A stretch of DNA of 64,000 nt, from assembly GCF_024172165.1 (NCBI RefSeq), contig NZ_JAMZEB010000002.1:9956501-10020500 (forward strand), in the 5' to 3' direction. This DNA comes from Nonomuraea thailandensis. GTDB taxonomy: Bacteria; Actinomycetota; Actinomycetes; Streptosporangiales; Streptosporangiaceae. A model generated the notes under the pieces. That model ran no database searches and had not been told where the DNA came from. It was given only the letters and a program-made list of their open reading frames with translations. Positions 24,592-33,386 of this stretch are shown here, one piece after another; positions within the stretch are counted from its first letter, which is position 1; each line of letters opens with the position of its first letter. The position numbers and the translations under genes were made by a program.

Positions 24592-24812
24592 TGCCGAAGA
24601 TGATCCGCGTCCGCAGCAAACTCACCGGTCTGGAGACCCAGATCAACGAGCTGGCGTTCGGGGCGTTCGCCGCCCACTATGACCGCCTCGACGACGACCA
24701 GGCGCCGACGGCCGACGAGCCGGACGGCGCTGAGCAGTCCGAGCCGCCGGCCGAGGCGGCCGCATCCGGAAAGAACACGCGCCGCACGGCGGCCGCGAAG
24801 GACAAGGAGTAG
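24591..24812 (+). CDS. Small charged tail-module protein
   Basis: This 73-residue product has a short folded start (MIRVRSKLTGLETQINELAF) and a disordered Asp/Glu/Lys-rich tail. The ATG overlaps the upstream stop (TGATG). Function is unknown. Confidence 0.55.
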   Translation: MPKMIRVRSKLTGLETQINELAFGAFAAHYDRLDDDQAPTADEPDGAEQSEPPAEAAASGKNTRRTAAAKDKE

Positions 24813-24817
24813 CCGAC

Positions 24818-25306
24818 ATGGCGTTCGAGGACCTGCTCGGCGATGGCAACGTCAAGGTGACGGCCGTCCTGACCCTGTCGTCCACCAGCGCGCCGCCGGC
24901 GGCTGAGCTGAACGCGGGTATCGACCTGCAGATGCTGCTGACCAAGGACGGATTGGGGATCGAGCCGTCACAGGCCAGCGTGGACAACGGCGCGCTGGGG
25001 AGCCGTAGCAACACCAGCCGCGGTGGCACCTCCACCTACAACATCACGCTCACGTACAAGCGCAAGCAGTTGGAGGCCGACGACATCGCCTACAACACGC
25101 TCACGCCCAAGCTGGACATCTGGCTGGCGGTCCGGCGGAACAAGGCGCACGAGCTTCCGTACGTCGCGGGCGACCCGGTCGAGATCTACCCGTCAGAGTG
25201 CGGCATCTACCAGCGTCAGCCGCCCGTGCTCGACGAGGTCCAGAAGATCGTCCAGCAGATGTTCAACCACAGCGACGCCGACACGGAAGCGACGGTGGCC
25301 GCGTGA
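24818..25306 (+). CDS. Major tail tube protein
   Basis: This 162-residue protein has a beta-rich tail-tube pattern: FEDLLGDGNVKVTAVLTLSS, TYNITLTYKRKQLEADDIAY and LDIWLAVRRNKAH. Its position directly before the frameshifted chaperones and tape measure is the standard site of the tube gene. Confidence 0.8.
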   Translation: MAFEDLLGDGNVKVTAVLTLSSTSAPPAAELNAGIDLQMLLTKDGLGIEPSQASVDNGALGSRSNTSRGGTSTYNITLTYKRKQLEADDIAYNTLTPKLDIWLAVRRNKAHELPYVAGDPVEIYPSECGIYQRQPPVLDEVQKIVQQMFNHSDADTEATVAA

Positions 25307-25857
25307 CCGAGCCCTACCGCCTCGCCGAGGACATCGACGAGTTCCTCGACGGCTACCGGCTGCCGCAGGACGAGGTGCCGATCTGCATGCGCAGCGACCT
25401 GCAGCTGCGGTTCGAGCAGCTTCACCGGCAGCTGGAGGCGGCCCGCCGTGGGCCCGCCGGGGGTGACAGTTTCGCCGGCGGGGCGGCCGGGGGCGACGCT
25501 CGCCGCCTGGCCGAGGAGATCGAGGCGCTGCGCCAGGAGATGTCCGGCCATGTGCGGGTGTTCGTGCTGCAGGCGCTGCACCGCCGTGAGTGGCGGGATC
25601 TGCTGGCCGCGCACCCGCCGCGGCCGAAGGACGCGCCGGCCGACCACAACACCGAGACGTTCCCGGTCGCGGTGCTGGCCGCCTGCTCGCTCAAGCCCAA
25701 GCTGAGCGAGGAGAAGGCCGGACGGCTGATCGACATGATCACGCCGGGCCAGTGGGGCGCCCTGTGGAACACGCTTCTGGAGCTGCACGGGAGCTCGAAC
25801 CCGGTCCCTTTCTCCGCGCTCGCCTCCGACATTCTGTCCCGTACCAGCAGGAGCTGA
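25303..25857 (+). CDS. Tail assembly chaperone (G-like, zero-frame product)
   Basis: The GTG start overlaps the tube stop; 184 residues. The N-terminus PYRLAEDIDEFLDGYRLPQDE and the C-terminal ITPGQWGALWNTLLELHG fit tail assembly chaperones, which bind the tape measure while the tube polymerises. Near its 3' end it carries a slippery heptamer that would produce the longer G-T-like product. A Gly-rich linker (about residues 47-60) is unusual but not disruptive. Confidence 0.85.
   Translation: MTEPYRLAEDIDEFLDGYRLPQDEVPICMRSDLQLRFEQLHRQLEAARRGPAGGDSFAGGAAGGDARRLAEEIEALRQEMSGHVRVFVLQALHRREWRDLLAAHPPRPKDAPADHNTETFPVAVLAACSLKPKLSEEKAGRLIDMITPGQWGALWNTLLELHGSSNPVPFSALASDILSRTSRS
25806..25812 (+). 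promoter_or_regulatory. Programmed -1 ribosomal frameshift site (CCCTTTC)
   Basis: The heptamer has the canonical X XXY YYZ form and the right phase: in the zero frame the codons are GTC CCT TTC, so both tRNAs can re-pair one base back on CCC TTT. It lies 45 bases before the zero-frame stop, and the -1 frame is open across it. The fusion would be join(25303..25812,25812..26219), about 305 residues. Confidence 0.85.
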
Positions 25858-26219
25858 GTCTGGCCCGCGCCTACCAGATCCCGCGCTCTCGTCTCCTCGG
25901 CCGCGCCCCGCGCAGCGTGACGCGCTTCGAGTACGACGACGAGACGGGCAGGCTGGTGCGGGCCATCACGGAGCGCGAGCCGGAATGGCTGGAAGAGGAC
26001 CTCAACGCGGCCCAGGCCGCGTACGAAGAGGAGCGCAACCGCTGCCCGGGCGCGTGCGGGCTCCCGCTCGACACCACCGTGGGCGAGGCCAACGACGGCG
26101 CTTTCGTGGCACCACCGCCGTACCGCTGTCACGCCTGCGAGGTGATCATCGCCCGGCAGAAGGAATGGGACGGGCTAGAGGTCCGAGACCTCGTGTTCCA
26201 CGCGCGCCGGCGGGACTAG
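25812..26219 (+). CDS. Tail assembly chaperone extension (T-like part, made by -1 frameshift)
   Basis: In the -1 frame the sequence continues RHSVPYQQELSLARAYQIP then RSRLLGR, the family's 'helix plus LLG' hallmark, and ends with a Cys-rich segment (RCPGACGLP, YRCHACEVIIARQ). No convincing ribosome site or start exists near its beginning, so it is best read only as the C-terminal part of the frameshift fusion. The fusion recruits the tail tube to the tape measure. Confidence 0.8.
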   Translation, partial: LRARLRHSVPYQQELSLARAYQIPRSRLLGRAPRSVTRFEYDDETGRLVRAITEREPEWLEEDLNAAQAAYEEERNRCPGACGLPLDTTVGEANDGAFVAPPPYRCHACEVIIARQKEWDGLEVRDLVFHARRRD

Positions 26220-26680
26220 GTGCCGTTGATGCAGCGCAGCATCTCCTCGGCTGAGCGGTCGGGGTCGGACACACAGTCCTGCATCTGTTGCTGCTGGCGC
26301 AGGTTGTTCTGCTCCAGGGTGGTGGAGGCCATGGCGAGCAGGATCGCCAGGACCAGGCCGACGGCTGCGCAGGCGAGCCCCACGGCTGCGTACGCCGTGC
26401 CGCCCTGGCTTTTCACGGCGAGCGCCACGATCGCGAGCACCGCGGCGAACACGGCAAGCGGCATGGCGGCGAACCGGAACGGCGTCAGCGCGATGAGGAT
26501 CGCGAGGACGCCGAGCACCAGCGCAATGATCGCCAGCGCCTGGCTCCGGGCCGGTGCCGGCGGTGCCGGCGGCGAGTAGGCGTGCCCCTGCGGCGCGTAC
26601 AGCTGCCCCGGGACGGGCTGAGACGCCGCGTAGGGCGGTAACGGCGGCTCCTGGCCCTGCGGGCCGTACGGCTGCGACAT
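26216..26680 (-). CDS. Membrane protein moron (DUF4190-like)
   Basis: This leftward gene sits between tail chaperone and tape measure, both rightward. The 154-residue product has a Pro/Tyr/Gln-rich N-terminus (SQPYGPQGQEPPLPPYAASQ), three hydrophobic segments (ALAIIALVLGVLAILIAL; MPLAVFAAVLAIVALAV; YAAVGLACAAVGLVLAILLA) and a C-terminal tail with two Cys. This is the architecture of host DUF4190-like actinobacterial membrane proteins. AGGAG precedes the ATG at 26680. Inverted orientation within the tail operon marks it as a lysogenic-conversion 'moron', perhaps affecting the envelope or superinfection. Confidence 0.75.
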   Translation of the reverse strand: MSQPYGPQGQEPPLPPYAASQPVPGQLYAPQGHAYSPPAPPAPARSQALAIIALVLGVLAILIALTPFRFAAMPLAVFAAVLAIVALAVKSQGGTAYAAVGLACAAVGLVLAILLAMASTTLEQNNLRQQQQMQDCVSDPDRSAEEMLRCINGT

Positions 26681-26805
26681 GGGGGGCTCCTGGGGATGTA
26701 GGGGTGTGCGAGAGAGGACGCGCCGCACGGCGGCCGCGTTGCCACGGTGACACACCCGGTCCTGATCGTTCTTCTGCTTCTGGGATCTCGGGGAGGTGAT
26801 GCGTC

Positions 26806-29800
26806 GTGGCTGACCGCACGGTCACCACCCGGCTGAAGCTCGGCATCTCCGGCTGGACGGCCGGGAAGAACGCCGTCAAGAAGGACCTGCGCGACCTCAA
26901 CACCAGCTTTCAGCAGACGGCCGGGTTCGCGACCGGCTTCCGCAAGAAGCTGGAAGACGCGGTCAAGCGGCTGCCGGCGATCGAAATCGACGCCAACAGC
27001 AGCCCGGCCGAGGCGAAGTTCGCCCAGCTGCGCGGCGAGCTGGAGAAGCTGTCGCAGCAGCAGATCGGCGTCGACTGCGACGCCGTCGACGCGCTCGCCG
27101 AGCTGGACCGGCTCAAGCGCGAGCTCGCCGGCCTGGAGGACGGCGCCTCATTCGAGGTGCGCGCCGGCATCCAGCAGGCCATCGCGGACATGGAGCTGGT
27201 CGCCGCAGAAGCGCGCCGCCTGGACGGCAAGAGCGTGCGGATCGAGATCGACGCCGACACCAAGACGGCGCTCGGCGACATCGCCAAGATGCAGGCCGGG
27301 CTGGTCGGCCTCGGCGTCGCGGTGCCCGTCCTGGCCAGCGTGACCGCCGGCGCCGTCGTGCTGCAGGGCGCGCTGTTCTCCGCCAGCGCCGGCGCGAAGG
27401 CGTTCGGCATGGTCGCCACGGCGACGTTCGAGCGGGTACAGCAAGCCGTCGACAGCCAGGACTACAGCAAGCTGTCGCCGGAGGAGTTCCAGCTGGCTCA
27501 GCGCTGGCAGGAATTCTCCGACGTCTACCTGCAGTGGCAGCAGAGCCTCAACCCGTCGGTAATCCCGGCAATCACGGGCGGGCTCGGCCTCATGGAGCAG
27601 ACCCTCCCGAAGATCTCGCCGCTGGTGGCCGGGACGGCGAACAGCTTCGTGGGCCTGGAGCAGCGCGCCTCGGCGGCGCTGGACGGCCCGTTCTGGACGA
27701 AGTTCCTGCACAACGTGGGCGTGGCCGGGCCGCAGGCGATGACCGGGCTCGGCAACAGCACCCTGAACGTGGTCACCGGCGTGGCCGGCATCATCAACGC
27801 CTTCCTGCCCTGGCAGGGCACGGTCGTCGGCGGGCTGGAGGACGCCACCGCCAAGTTCGCCACCTGGGGCCAGACGCTGGAGTCCAACCCGCAGTTCCAG
27901 GAGTTCATGGGCTACGTCGAAGAGCACGCCCCCGAGGTGTGGGCGCTGCTGAAGAACCTCGCCGCAGCGGGGCTCAACGTGGGTGAGGCGGTCGCCTCGC
28001 TCGGGATCGGCAGCCTGGCCGGGCTGAACCTGCTGGCCTCGATCGTCGCCGGGATGGACCCCGAGCACATCCGCGCGATCGCGCTGGCCATCCTGGCCGT
28101 CAAGACCGCCCAGGCCGGGCTGCAGGTGGCGTCGTTCTGGCAGGACCTGACCGGCAAGCTCGGCGGCCTGTCCGGCGCCGCGGACAGCGCGTCGGGCAAG
28201 ATGACCGGGCTGAACCGGGTCATGCAGGCGGGCGGCATGGCCGCGCTCGTGGCCGGCGCGGCGGTGGCGGTGGACGCCCTCGGCGACGAGCTGGCCGGGC
28301 TGAACCCCGACATCGACGAGCTGGCCAAGCGCATGTCGGACCTGACGGCCAAGGGCACTCCGGCGGCGGAGATGCTGTACGAGTTCGGCCACAACGCCGA
28401 CACCTTCGCCGGCGACATGGCCCGCAGCTCGGTGTGGTTCGCCCCTGTCGTCGGCCAGTTCGAGCAGCTGCACCAGACGGTGTCGAGGCTGACCAGCGAT
28501 AACGGGCTGGTCCAGTTCGGCAACGACATCGCCGGCCTGACGGACAGTTTCTACTCGATGGACAGCGGGCGGCAGCGGCTGGAGAACTTCGACCAGACGC
28601 TGACCGCGATGGTCCAGAGCGGCAACACCCAGCAGGCCACCGCCCTGTTCGATGAGCTGGCGCGCGGTGCGGGGCTGTCCGGCGACCAGGTGGACAAGCT
28701 GCGGGCGTTGCTTCCCAACTACAGCGCCGCGGCGGACGCGGCCCAGCAGGCCACCGCGCCGACCGGCGACGCCCTGAAGGACCTCGGCAGCTCCGCCACC
28801 GGCGCCGCGACATCCGTCGACACGCTGCGCGGCGCGCTCGGCCAGCTCACCGGGCTGACCGCGAGCGCCATGCAGGCCGAAATCGGCTACAAGCAGGCGC
28901 TCGACGATGCCACCGCGGCGGCGAAGACGAACGGTGAGGCGATCTCCACCAACACGGTCAAGGGGCGCGACAACCGGTCCGCGCTGATCGACCTGGCCAA
29001 GTCGGCGAACGACTACCGGCAGGCGCTGATCGATCAGGGCACTCCGCTCGCCGAGGTGGAGGCCAAGCTCGGCGGGCAGCGGGCGGCGTTCCTGAAGGTC
29101 GCCGAGTCGATGGGGTTCTCCCGCAAGCAAGCCGAGGAGCTCGCCACCAAGCTCGGCCTGATCCCCGGGAACGTCAAGACCGACGTCAAGACCCCGGGAG
29201 GCAAGGAAGCGCTCGACCTGATCAAGGAGTACGAGCGCAAGCTGGCCGAGCTCGACGGCAAGACGGTCACCACCACCGTCCGGCAGGTGCACGTCCAGAA
29301 GCAGGAGAACCTCAAGGCGGCCGCGGGCGCCCTCCTGCGCTACGCCGAGGGCGGGATCGAACGGTACGCGACAGGCGGGATGCGGCCGCAGCCGCCCACG
29401 ATCGTCTCCCGGCCTACGGTCCTGTTCGGTGAGGGATCGTCCGGGCGAGGAGCTACCGAGGCGTTCATCCCGTACGAGCCCGCGTACAGGCAGAGGGCGA
29501 TCGACATTCTCGCCCGGGTGGCCAAGGACTTCGGGTTCGGCCTGTACGGGCGCGAGGCTGACCAGCAGGTGCAGCAGGTGGCCGTCACGGTCTCCGACGC
29601 GGCCACCCAGCTCGGGGCCGGCCTCGGCGCGGTGGATACCTCGCTCGCGTCAACGATGGGCGACACGGGCACGCTCACCGCGGCGATCGCGGAGGTCGGC
29701 ACCGTGGGCGAGTCGATGACCGCGGGCTGGCAGGCCGGGGCGCAGCAGGTCGGCGACAGCGTGACCAGCATGAGCGACCGGGTCGGCGAGAGCCTTTCCA

Positions 29801-30402
29801 ACGTCGCCACCGTCACCTCCGACGGCGTGGAGTTGGTCGCCGGCAGCGTGGACGTGCTGAACACCTCGGTCAAGGACTTGCTCATCGCCATCGCCGCGGG
29901 GAAGGCCAGCAGTGGCTCCTCCGGGTCGAAGGCGGCCGGCAAGGGTGCCGTGTCGGCGTCGATAGAACGGATGGACACCCCGCGCGGCAAGGGCGCCGCC
30001 TCCGCCTCCTTGAAGCGCATGGATACCCCGCGTAAGGGTGCTGTGTCGGCGTCGCTGCAGCGGATGGACACGGTCCGCAAGCCGCCCGGCGGGATGATCG
30101 CTGGCGACTACGGTCTCAGCGGTTCCCCGGATTGGACTCCCGGCACCGGGTACACGGCGAGCTCGTACGGGCTCCCGGTCAACTCCGCCCAGGTGTCGGC
30201 GCCGCAAAGGGCCATGCCTCAGCCGGCGCTCGCGGTAGCCGGCGGGGCGGCCGGCGGGGCGGCCGCGGCCGGCGGCACGTCCACGGTCAGCCGCGGCGGG
30301 TCGCTGATCACCGTGGAAACCATGAACGTCAACAGCAAGGCGGACGCCGACCTGGCGGCCGCCTACCTGTACTCGCGGCTCGGGTCCAAGGGGCCGCCGT
30401 AA
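26806..30402 (+). CDS. Tape measure protein
   Basis: At 1198 residues this is the longest prophage gene. The N-terminus is coiled coil (residues about 20-150), followed by a hydrophobic segment around LVGLGVAVPVLASVTAGAVV, long helical repeats, and a Gly/Ser-rich C-terminal third. The rule of thumb of 1.5 angstrom per residue predicts a tail of about 180 nm. The C-terminal region contains repeats of the type SASIERMDTPRGKGA, SASLKRMDTPRKGAV and SASLQRMDTVRK. No lysozyme or peptidase domain is obvious. Start is GTG. Confidence 0.95.
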   Translation: MADRTVTTRLKLGISGWTAGKNAVKKDLRDLNTSFQQTAGFATGFRKKLEDAVKRLPAIEIDANSSPAEAKFAQLRGELEKLSQQQIGVDCDAVDALAELDRLKRELAGLEDGASFEVRAGIQQAIADMELVAAEARRLDGKSVRIEIDADTKTALGDIAKMQAGLVGLGVAVPVLASVTAGAVVLQGALFSASAGAKAFGMVATATFERVQQAVDSQDYSKLSPEEFQLAQRWQEFSDVYLQWQQSLNPSVIPAITGGLGLMEQTLPKISPLVAGTANSFVGLEQRASAALDGPFWTKFLHNVGVAGPQAMTGLGNSTLNVVTGVAGIINAFLPWQGTVVGGLEDATAKFATWGQTLESNPQFQEFMGYVEEHAPEVWALLKNLAAAGLNVGEAVASLGIGSLAGLNLLASIVAGMDPEHIRAIALAILAVKTAQAGLQVASFWQDLTGKLGGLSGAADSASGKMTGLNRVMQAGGMAALVAGAAVAVDALGDELAGLNPDIDELAKRMSDLTAKGTPAAEMLYEFGHNADTFAGDMARSSVWFAPVVGQFEQLHQTVSRLTSDNGLVQFGNDIAGLTDSFYSMDSGRQRLENFDQTLTAMVQSGNTQQATALFDELARGAGLSGDQVDKLRALLPNYSAAADAAQQATAPTGDALKDLGSSATGAATSVDTLRGALGQLTGLTASAMQAEIGYKQALDDATAAAKTNGEAISTNTVKGRDNRSALIDLAKSANDYRQALIDQGTPLAEVEAKLGGQRAAFLKVAESMGFSRKQAEELATKLGLIPGNVKTDVKTPGGKEALDLIKEYERKLAELDGKTVTTTVRQVHVQKQENLKAAAGALLRYAEGGIERYATGGMRPQPPTIVSRPTVLFGEGSSGRGATEAFIPYEPAYRQRAIDILARVAKDFGFGLYGREADQQVQQVAVTVSDAATQLGAGLGAVDTSLASTMGDTGTLTAAIAEVGTVGESMTAGWQAGAQQVGDSVTSMSDRVGESLSNVATVTSDGVELVAGSVDVLNTSVKDLLIAIAAGKASSGSSGSKAAGKGAVSASIERMDTPRGKGAASASLKRMDTPRKGAVSASLQRMDTVRKPPGGMIAGDYGLSGSPDWTPGTGYTASSYGLPVNSAQVSAPQRAMPQPALAVAGGAAGGAAAAGGTSTVSRGGSLITVETMNVNSKADADLAAAYLYSRLGSKGPP

Positions 30403-30465
30403 GCGTCCGGGGCCGCGGGCCCCGGACGCATTCTCCTTCACTCCCGTCATGAGAGGCGGTTTCGC

Positions 30466-30735
30466 ATGTCCACGATTCAGCCGTATACACCGGCTGACCT
30501 GGCCCGGCTGCGGTCGGTCGGGATCCGCCCTGAGGGGTGGTCGCACCGGGTCAAGCCCCGGTGGAAGGACGGTCGCAGGCCCAAGACCGGCGAGCGCGTC
30601 AAGGTGCTGCTCGACGAGCTCGGCAACAAGGTTCGGATGCGGCAGCACGGCCAGGACGTGAAGATCCTCAACGCGGCCACGGTCGTCGTCGGGGAGATCC
30701 GGGCGGACCTGGTGGATTGGGAGCGGTTCCAGTGA
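30466..30735 (+). CDS. Hypothetical tail protein
   Basis: This 89-residue basic, beta-rich product (PEGWSHRVKPRWKDGRRPKT, VKVLLDELGNKVRMRQHG) lies between tape measure and tail tip. The ATG follows AGAGGCGG. It probably belongs to the tail-tip assembly, judging by position only. Confidence 0.6.
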   Translation: MSTIQPYTPADLARLRSVGIRPEGWSHRVKPRWKDGRRPKTGERVKVLLDELGNKVRMRQHGQDVKILNAATVVVGEIRADLVDWERFQ

Positions 30736-31022
30736 CGAGCGCACGAGTGGCCGCGATGCACGCGCGGCGGACGCTGGAGTTCCTCGGCGCGTGCGAGGAG
30801 CTGGAGGAGCGCCTGGCCGCGGCCAAGGAGGCGCTCCGCGAGGTGCGCGGGACGGGCGGAGAGCAGGAGGCGGCCGCCCGGGCCGAGCTCAAGAAGGCCA
30901 AGGGCGAGATGAGGGCGTTCCGGGAGTGGGCGCGCACGCTCGGCCAGCCGGCGGAAGGCACGCCGGGCCGGGACGCGACGATCAGGGTCGGAGGTGCTGT
31001 CGGACATGGCATGGGGCGGTAG
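30732..31022 (+). CDS. Small coiled-coil tail-region protein
   Basis: A GTG start overlaps the previous stop; 96 residues. Residues 15-75 form a coiled coil (EELEERLAAAKEALREV, RAELKKAKGEMRAFREWAR). The function is unknown. Confidence 0.55.
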   Translation: MTSARVAAMHARRTLEFLGACEELEERLAAAKEALREVRGTGGEQEAAARAELKKAKGEMRAFREWARTLGQPAEGTPGRDATIRVGGAVGHGMGR

Positions 31023-31455
31023 CGGCTGGTATGCCGATCTCCTCGTCGATGCGATGGGAGCCAGCCAGTTCCCGCTCGACCTCGACGACGACACCCACAA
31101 GATCGCGTTGTACGACAACACGATCACGCCCGACTACTCGGCGGCCGACCAGTCCTACAGCACGACCGGGGAGATCGTCGGCACCGGCTACACCGCCGGC
31201 GGGCTGGCGATCGCCTCGTCCACGTTCACGGTCACCACGGTCGGCAGCATCTACGCCACGTGGGACGGCAACGACGCGCAATGGCCGGGCTCGACGCTGA
31301 CCGGCGTGCGGGGCGCGGTCGCGTACGCCGATGCCGAGACGCCGAAAAGGCGAATCCTGGGGATCGACTTTCTGTCGGCGTACACCACGAACGACGGCAC
31401 GCTGCTGCTCGCGTTCGCCAGCGTCGGTATCGGCCGCGCGAAGGTCGTCGCCTGA
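31006..31455 (+). CDS. Beta-rich tail-associated protein
   Basis: This 149-residue product has the segments KIALYDNTITPDYSAAD, IVGTGYTAGGLAIASSTFTV and ILGIDFLSAYTTNDGTLLLAF. Similar proteins with the pattern 'MAYDNTITPD' occur in tail regions of actinophages. ATG 31006 with GGAGG upstream is preferred over a GTG at 30994. It is probably a structural fiber or decoration component. Confidence 0.6.
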   Translation: MAWGGSGWYADLLVDAMGASQFPLDLDDDTHKIALYDNTITPDYSAADQSYSTTGEIVGTGYTAGGLAIASSTFTVTTVGSIYATWDGNDAQWPGSTLTGVRGAVAYADAETPKRRILGIDFLSAYTTNDGTLLLAFASVGIGRAKVVA

Positions 31456-31487
31456 CCCGGTCCCGGTGATCGAGAGAGGGGGCGGGT

Positions 31488-33341
31488 GTGCCGATCGAGA
31501 TCCACGCGTCCAGCCCGGCCGCGGCGACCGGATCCGGCACCATCACCAGCGCCGCGTTCAACCCGCCCGCAGGTTCTCTGCTGGTGGCGGTGGTGGCGGC
31601 GAGCACCGGCGGCGGCACCGCCATCAGCAACAGCGGCACGGCCAGGACGTGGACGCTGCGCACGACAGCCCCGTCCGGCCACTCCGGGGTCCGCATCTAC
31701 ACCGCGCCGAACCCGACCGCGTTGACCAGCACGACGGTCACGCTGACGTCGTCGACCGGCGGCATGAAGATCTACGTGCTGACCGGCGCCCACCCGTCCA
31801 GCCCGATCGGCGCGGCCGGGTCAGGTTCGTCCGCGGTGAACGCCCTCAACGTCAACGGCTACACCAGCACGGCGGCCGGTTCGAGAGGCTTCTGCGCGGC
31901 GATCGACTGGAACAGCACCGCCGCTCCGACCTCCACGGATGACGAATCCGCCTGGTACGTCGGCGGCTTCCTGCCCGGCATGGCCATCACCAAGGCCGCC
32001 AACACCCCGGCCAGCGGCTCGAACGTCACGTTTAGCCTCGACGGGACCGGCACGGGCGCCGCGGACTGGGGCTGGGTGGCGCTGGAGATCCTCGGCGCCG
32101 CGCTCGACGCAACCGTCGATGCCGCCACCGTGGAGGCGGTGGCCGAGGTGCCCGCACCGGAGGTCAAGACGGGGCAGACGGCCAAGCCCGCCGTGGTCGA
32201 GGCGACGGCCGAGGTGCCCGCACCGGAGGTCTCGACGGGGCAGACGGCCAAGCCCGCCGTGGTCGAGGCGACGGCCGAGGTGCCCGCGCCCACCGTGGTG
32301 GCGGGCAGCGCGGAACTGATCGAACCGGACCCGGTGACGGCGCAGGCGGAGGTGCCGGCACCGGCGATCACGGCCGTGCAGAACGCTACCCCCGCGCCGG
32401 CGGTGGTCGAGGCGGCGGCGGAGGTGCCGGCACCGACGGTCACGGCCACGTTCGCCGCGACGATCCCGGCCGCGGTGGTGGAGGCCGAGGCGCTCGTCCC
32501 CTCCCCGGGGGTGAGCGTCCCGATCCTGCCCGGCTCGCTCATCACCGCCGATCAGCAGGTCGAGTGGGGCGGCACCGCGCTGTGGGGCGCCGGCACAGCG
32601 TTCGCGCTGCGGGAGATCACCGGCTGGGACGCAAAGCCCAAGGTCGACTCGCTGACGCAGGAAGAACCGAACCGGCACGGCGCGTTCGCCGGCAGCAGCT
32701 ACCTGCAGCGCCGCATCGTCACCGTGAAGCTGCAACTGCAGTCCTTCGTAGACCCATCCCAGATCAGCGGCCTGGTGGCGCAGCTGCGGCACGATACCCG
32801 CACGTTGCGCGACAACACGTTGTGGACGCTGGTCATCCGGGGCTACACCGAGACGCTGATGGCGTTCGGCAAGTGCATCGACTGCACCGGGGTCCGGGAT
32901 GCCGACTGGCGCGACGGCCACCCCGAACCGGTCGTGACGTTCGAGTGCCCCGACCCGCGCAGGTACGGGCTCCTGCAGCAGTCGATGGTGATCGACGCCA
33001 ACGCGTCCGCGCCGGTCTCGCTCGTCAACGGCGGCGACCTCTACACCAGCCCGATCTACCGGTTCACCGGCCCGGCCACCGACCCGATGATCGTCAACGA
33101 GACTCTGGGCAGGGTGATGGCCTTCGACATCACGCTGGGCGCCGGTGAGATCCTCGTCGTCGACACCCAGCGCGGCAAGGCCGAGATCGCCGGCGTGGAC
33201 GTCGAGAACAACCTGGCTGACACCATCAGCGTCCCGTTGAAGGAGTTTTACTCCGAGGTCGGCAGCAACAGCCTGTCGTACGAGACCACCTCCGGTGGAG
33301 ACGCCGGCGTCGAGGTCCTCTGGCGCGACGCCTACGAATAG
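31488..33341 (+). CDS. Distal tail protein (Dit-like) with N-terminal adhesin-like domain and repeats
   Basis: This 617-residue product has three parts. Residues 1-205 form a Thr/Ser/Gly-rich beta-sandwich resembling carbohydrate-binding or adhesin modules (NPPAGSLLVAVVAASTGGG). Residues about 215-340 are repeats built on VEATAEVPAPEV. Residues about 350-617 form the Dit-like domain (VEWGGTALWGAGTAFALREI, YLQRRIVTVKLQLQS, PEPVVTFECPDPRRYG). The Dit core joins tube to baseplate; the added domains likely decorate the tail tip. Start is GTG. Confidence 0.8.
   Translation: MPIEIHASSPAAATGSGTITSAAFNPPAGSLLVAVVAASTGGGTAISNSGTARTWTLRTTAPSGHSGVRIYTAPNPTALTSTTVTLTSSTGGMKIYVLTGAHPSSPIGAAGSGSSAVNALNVNGYTSTAAGSRGFCAAIDWNSTAAPTSTDDESAWYVGGFLPGMAITKAANTPASGSNVTFSLDGTGTGAADWGWVALEILGAALDATVDAATVEAVAEVPAPEVKTGQTAKPAVVEATAEVPAPEVSTGQTAKPAVVEATAEVPAPTVVAGSAELIEPDPVTAQAEVPAPAITAVQNATPAPAVVEAAAEVPAPTVTATFAATIPAAVVEAEALVPSPGVSVPILPGSLITADQQVEWGGTALWGAGTAFALREITGWDAKPKVDSLTQEEPNRHGAFAGSSYLQRRIVTVKLQLQSFVDPSQISGLVAQLRHDTRTLRDNTLWTLVIRGYTETLMAFGKCIDCTGVRDADWRDGHPEPVVTFECPDPRRYGLLQQSMVIDANASAPVSLVNGGDLYTSPIYRFTGPATDPMIVNETLGRVMAFDITLGAGEILVVDTQRGKAEIAGVDVENNLADTISVPLKEFYSEVGSNSLSYETTSGGDAGVEVLWRDAYE
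32142..32290 (+). repeat. 66-bp tandem repeat inside the tail gene
   Basis: The sequence starting GCCGAGGTGCCCGC recurs at 32142, 32208 and 32274, so two units of exactly 66 bases plus the start of a third, nearly identical. It encodes 22-residue units. The near-identity suggests recent duplication and possible length variation of the linker. Confidence 0.85.
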
Positions 33342-33386
33342 CCCCGGGCCACCATCCGCGCACCGCAGCACGATCGGGGGTGAGTC

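Noticed and set aside
25590..26219. Second tail chaperone as an independent gene
   Set aside because: No ribosome site or sensible start lies near the conserved part; the frameshift site explains its expression.
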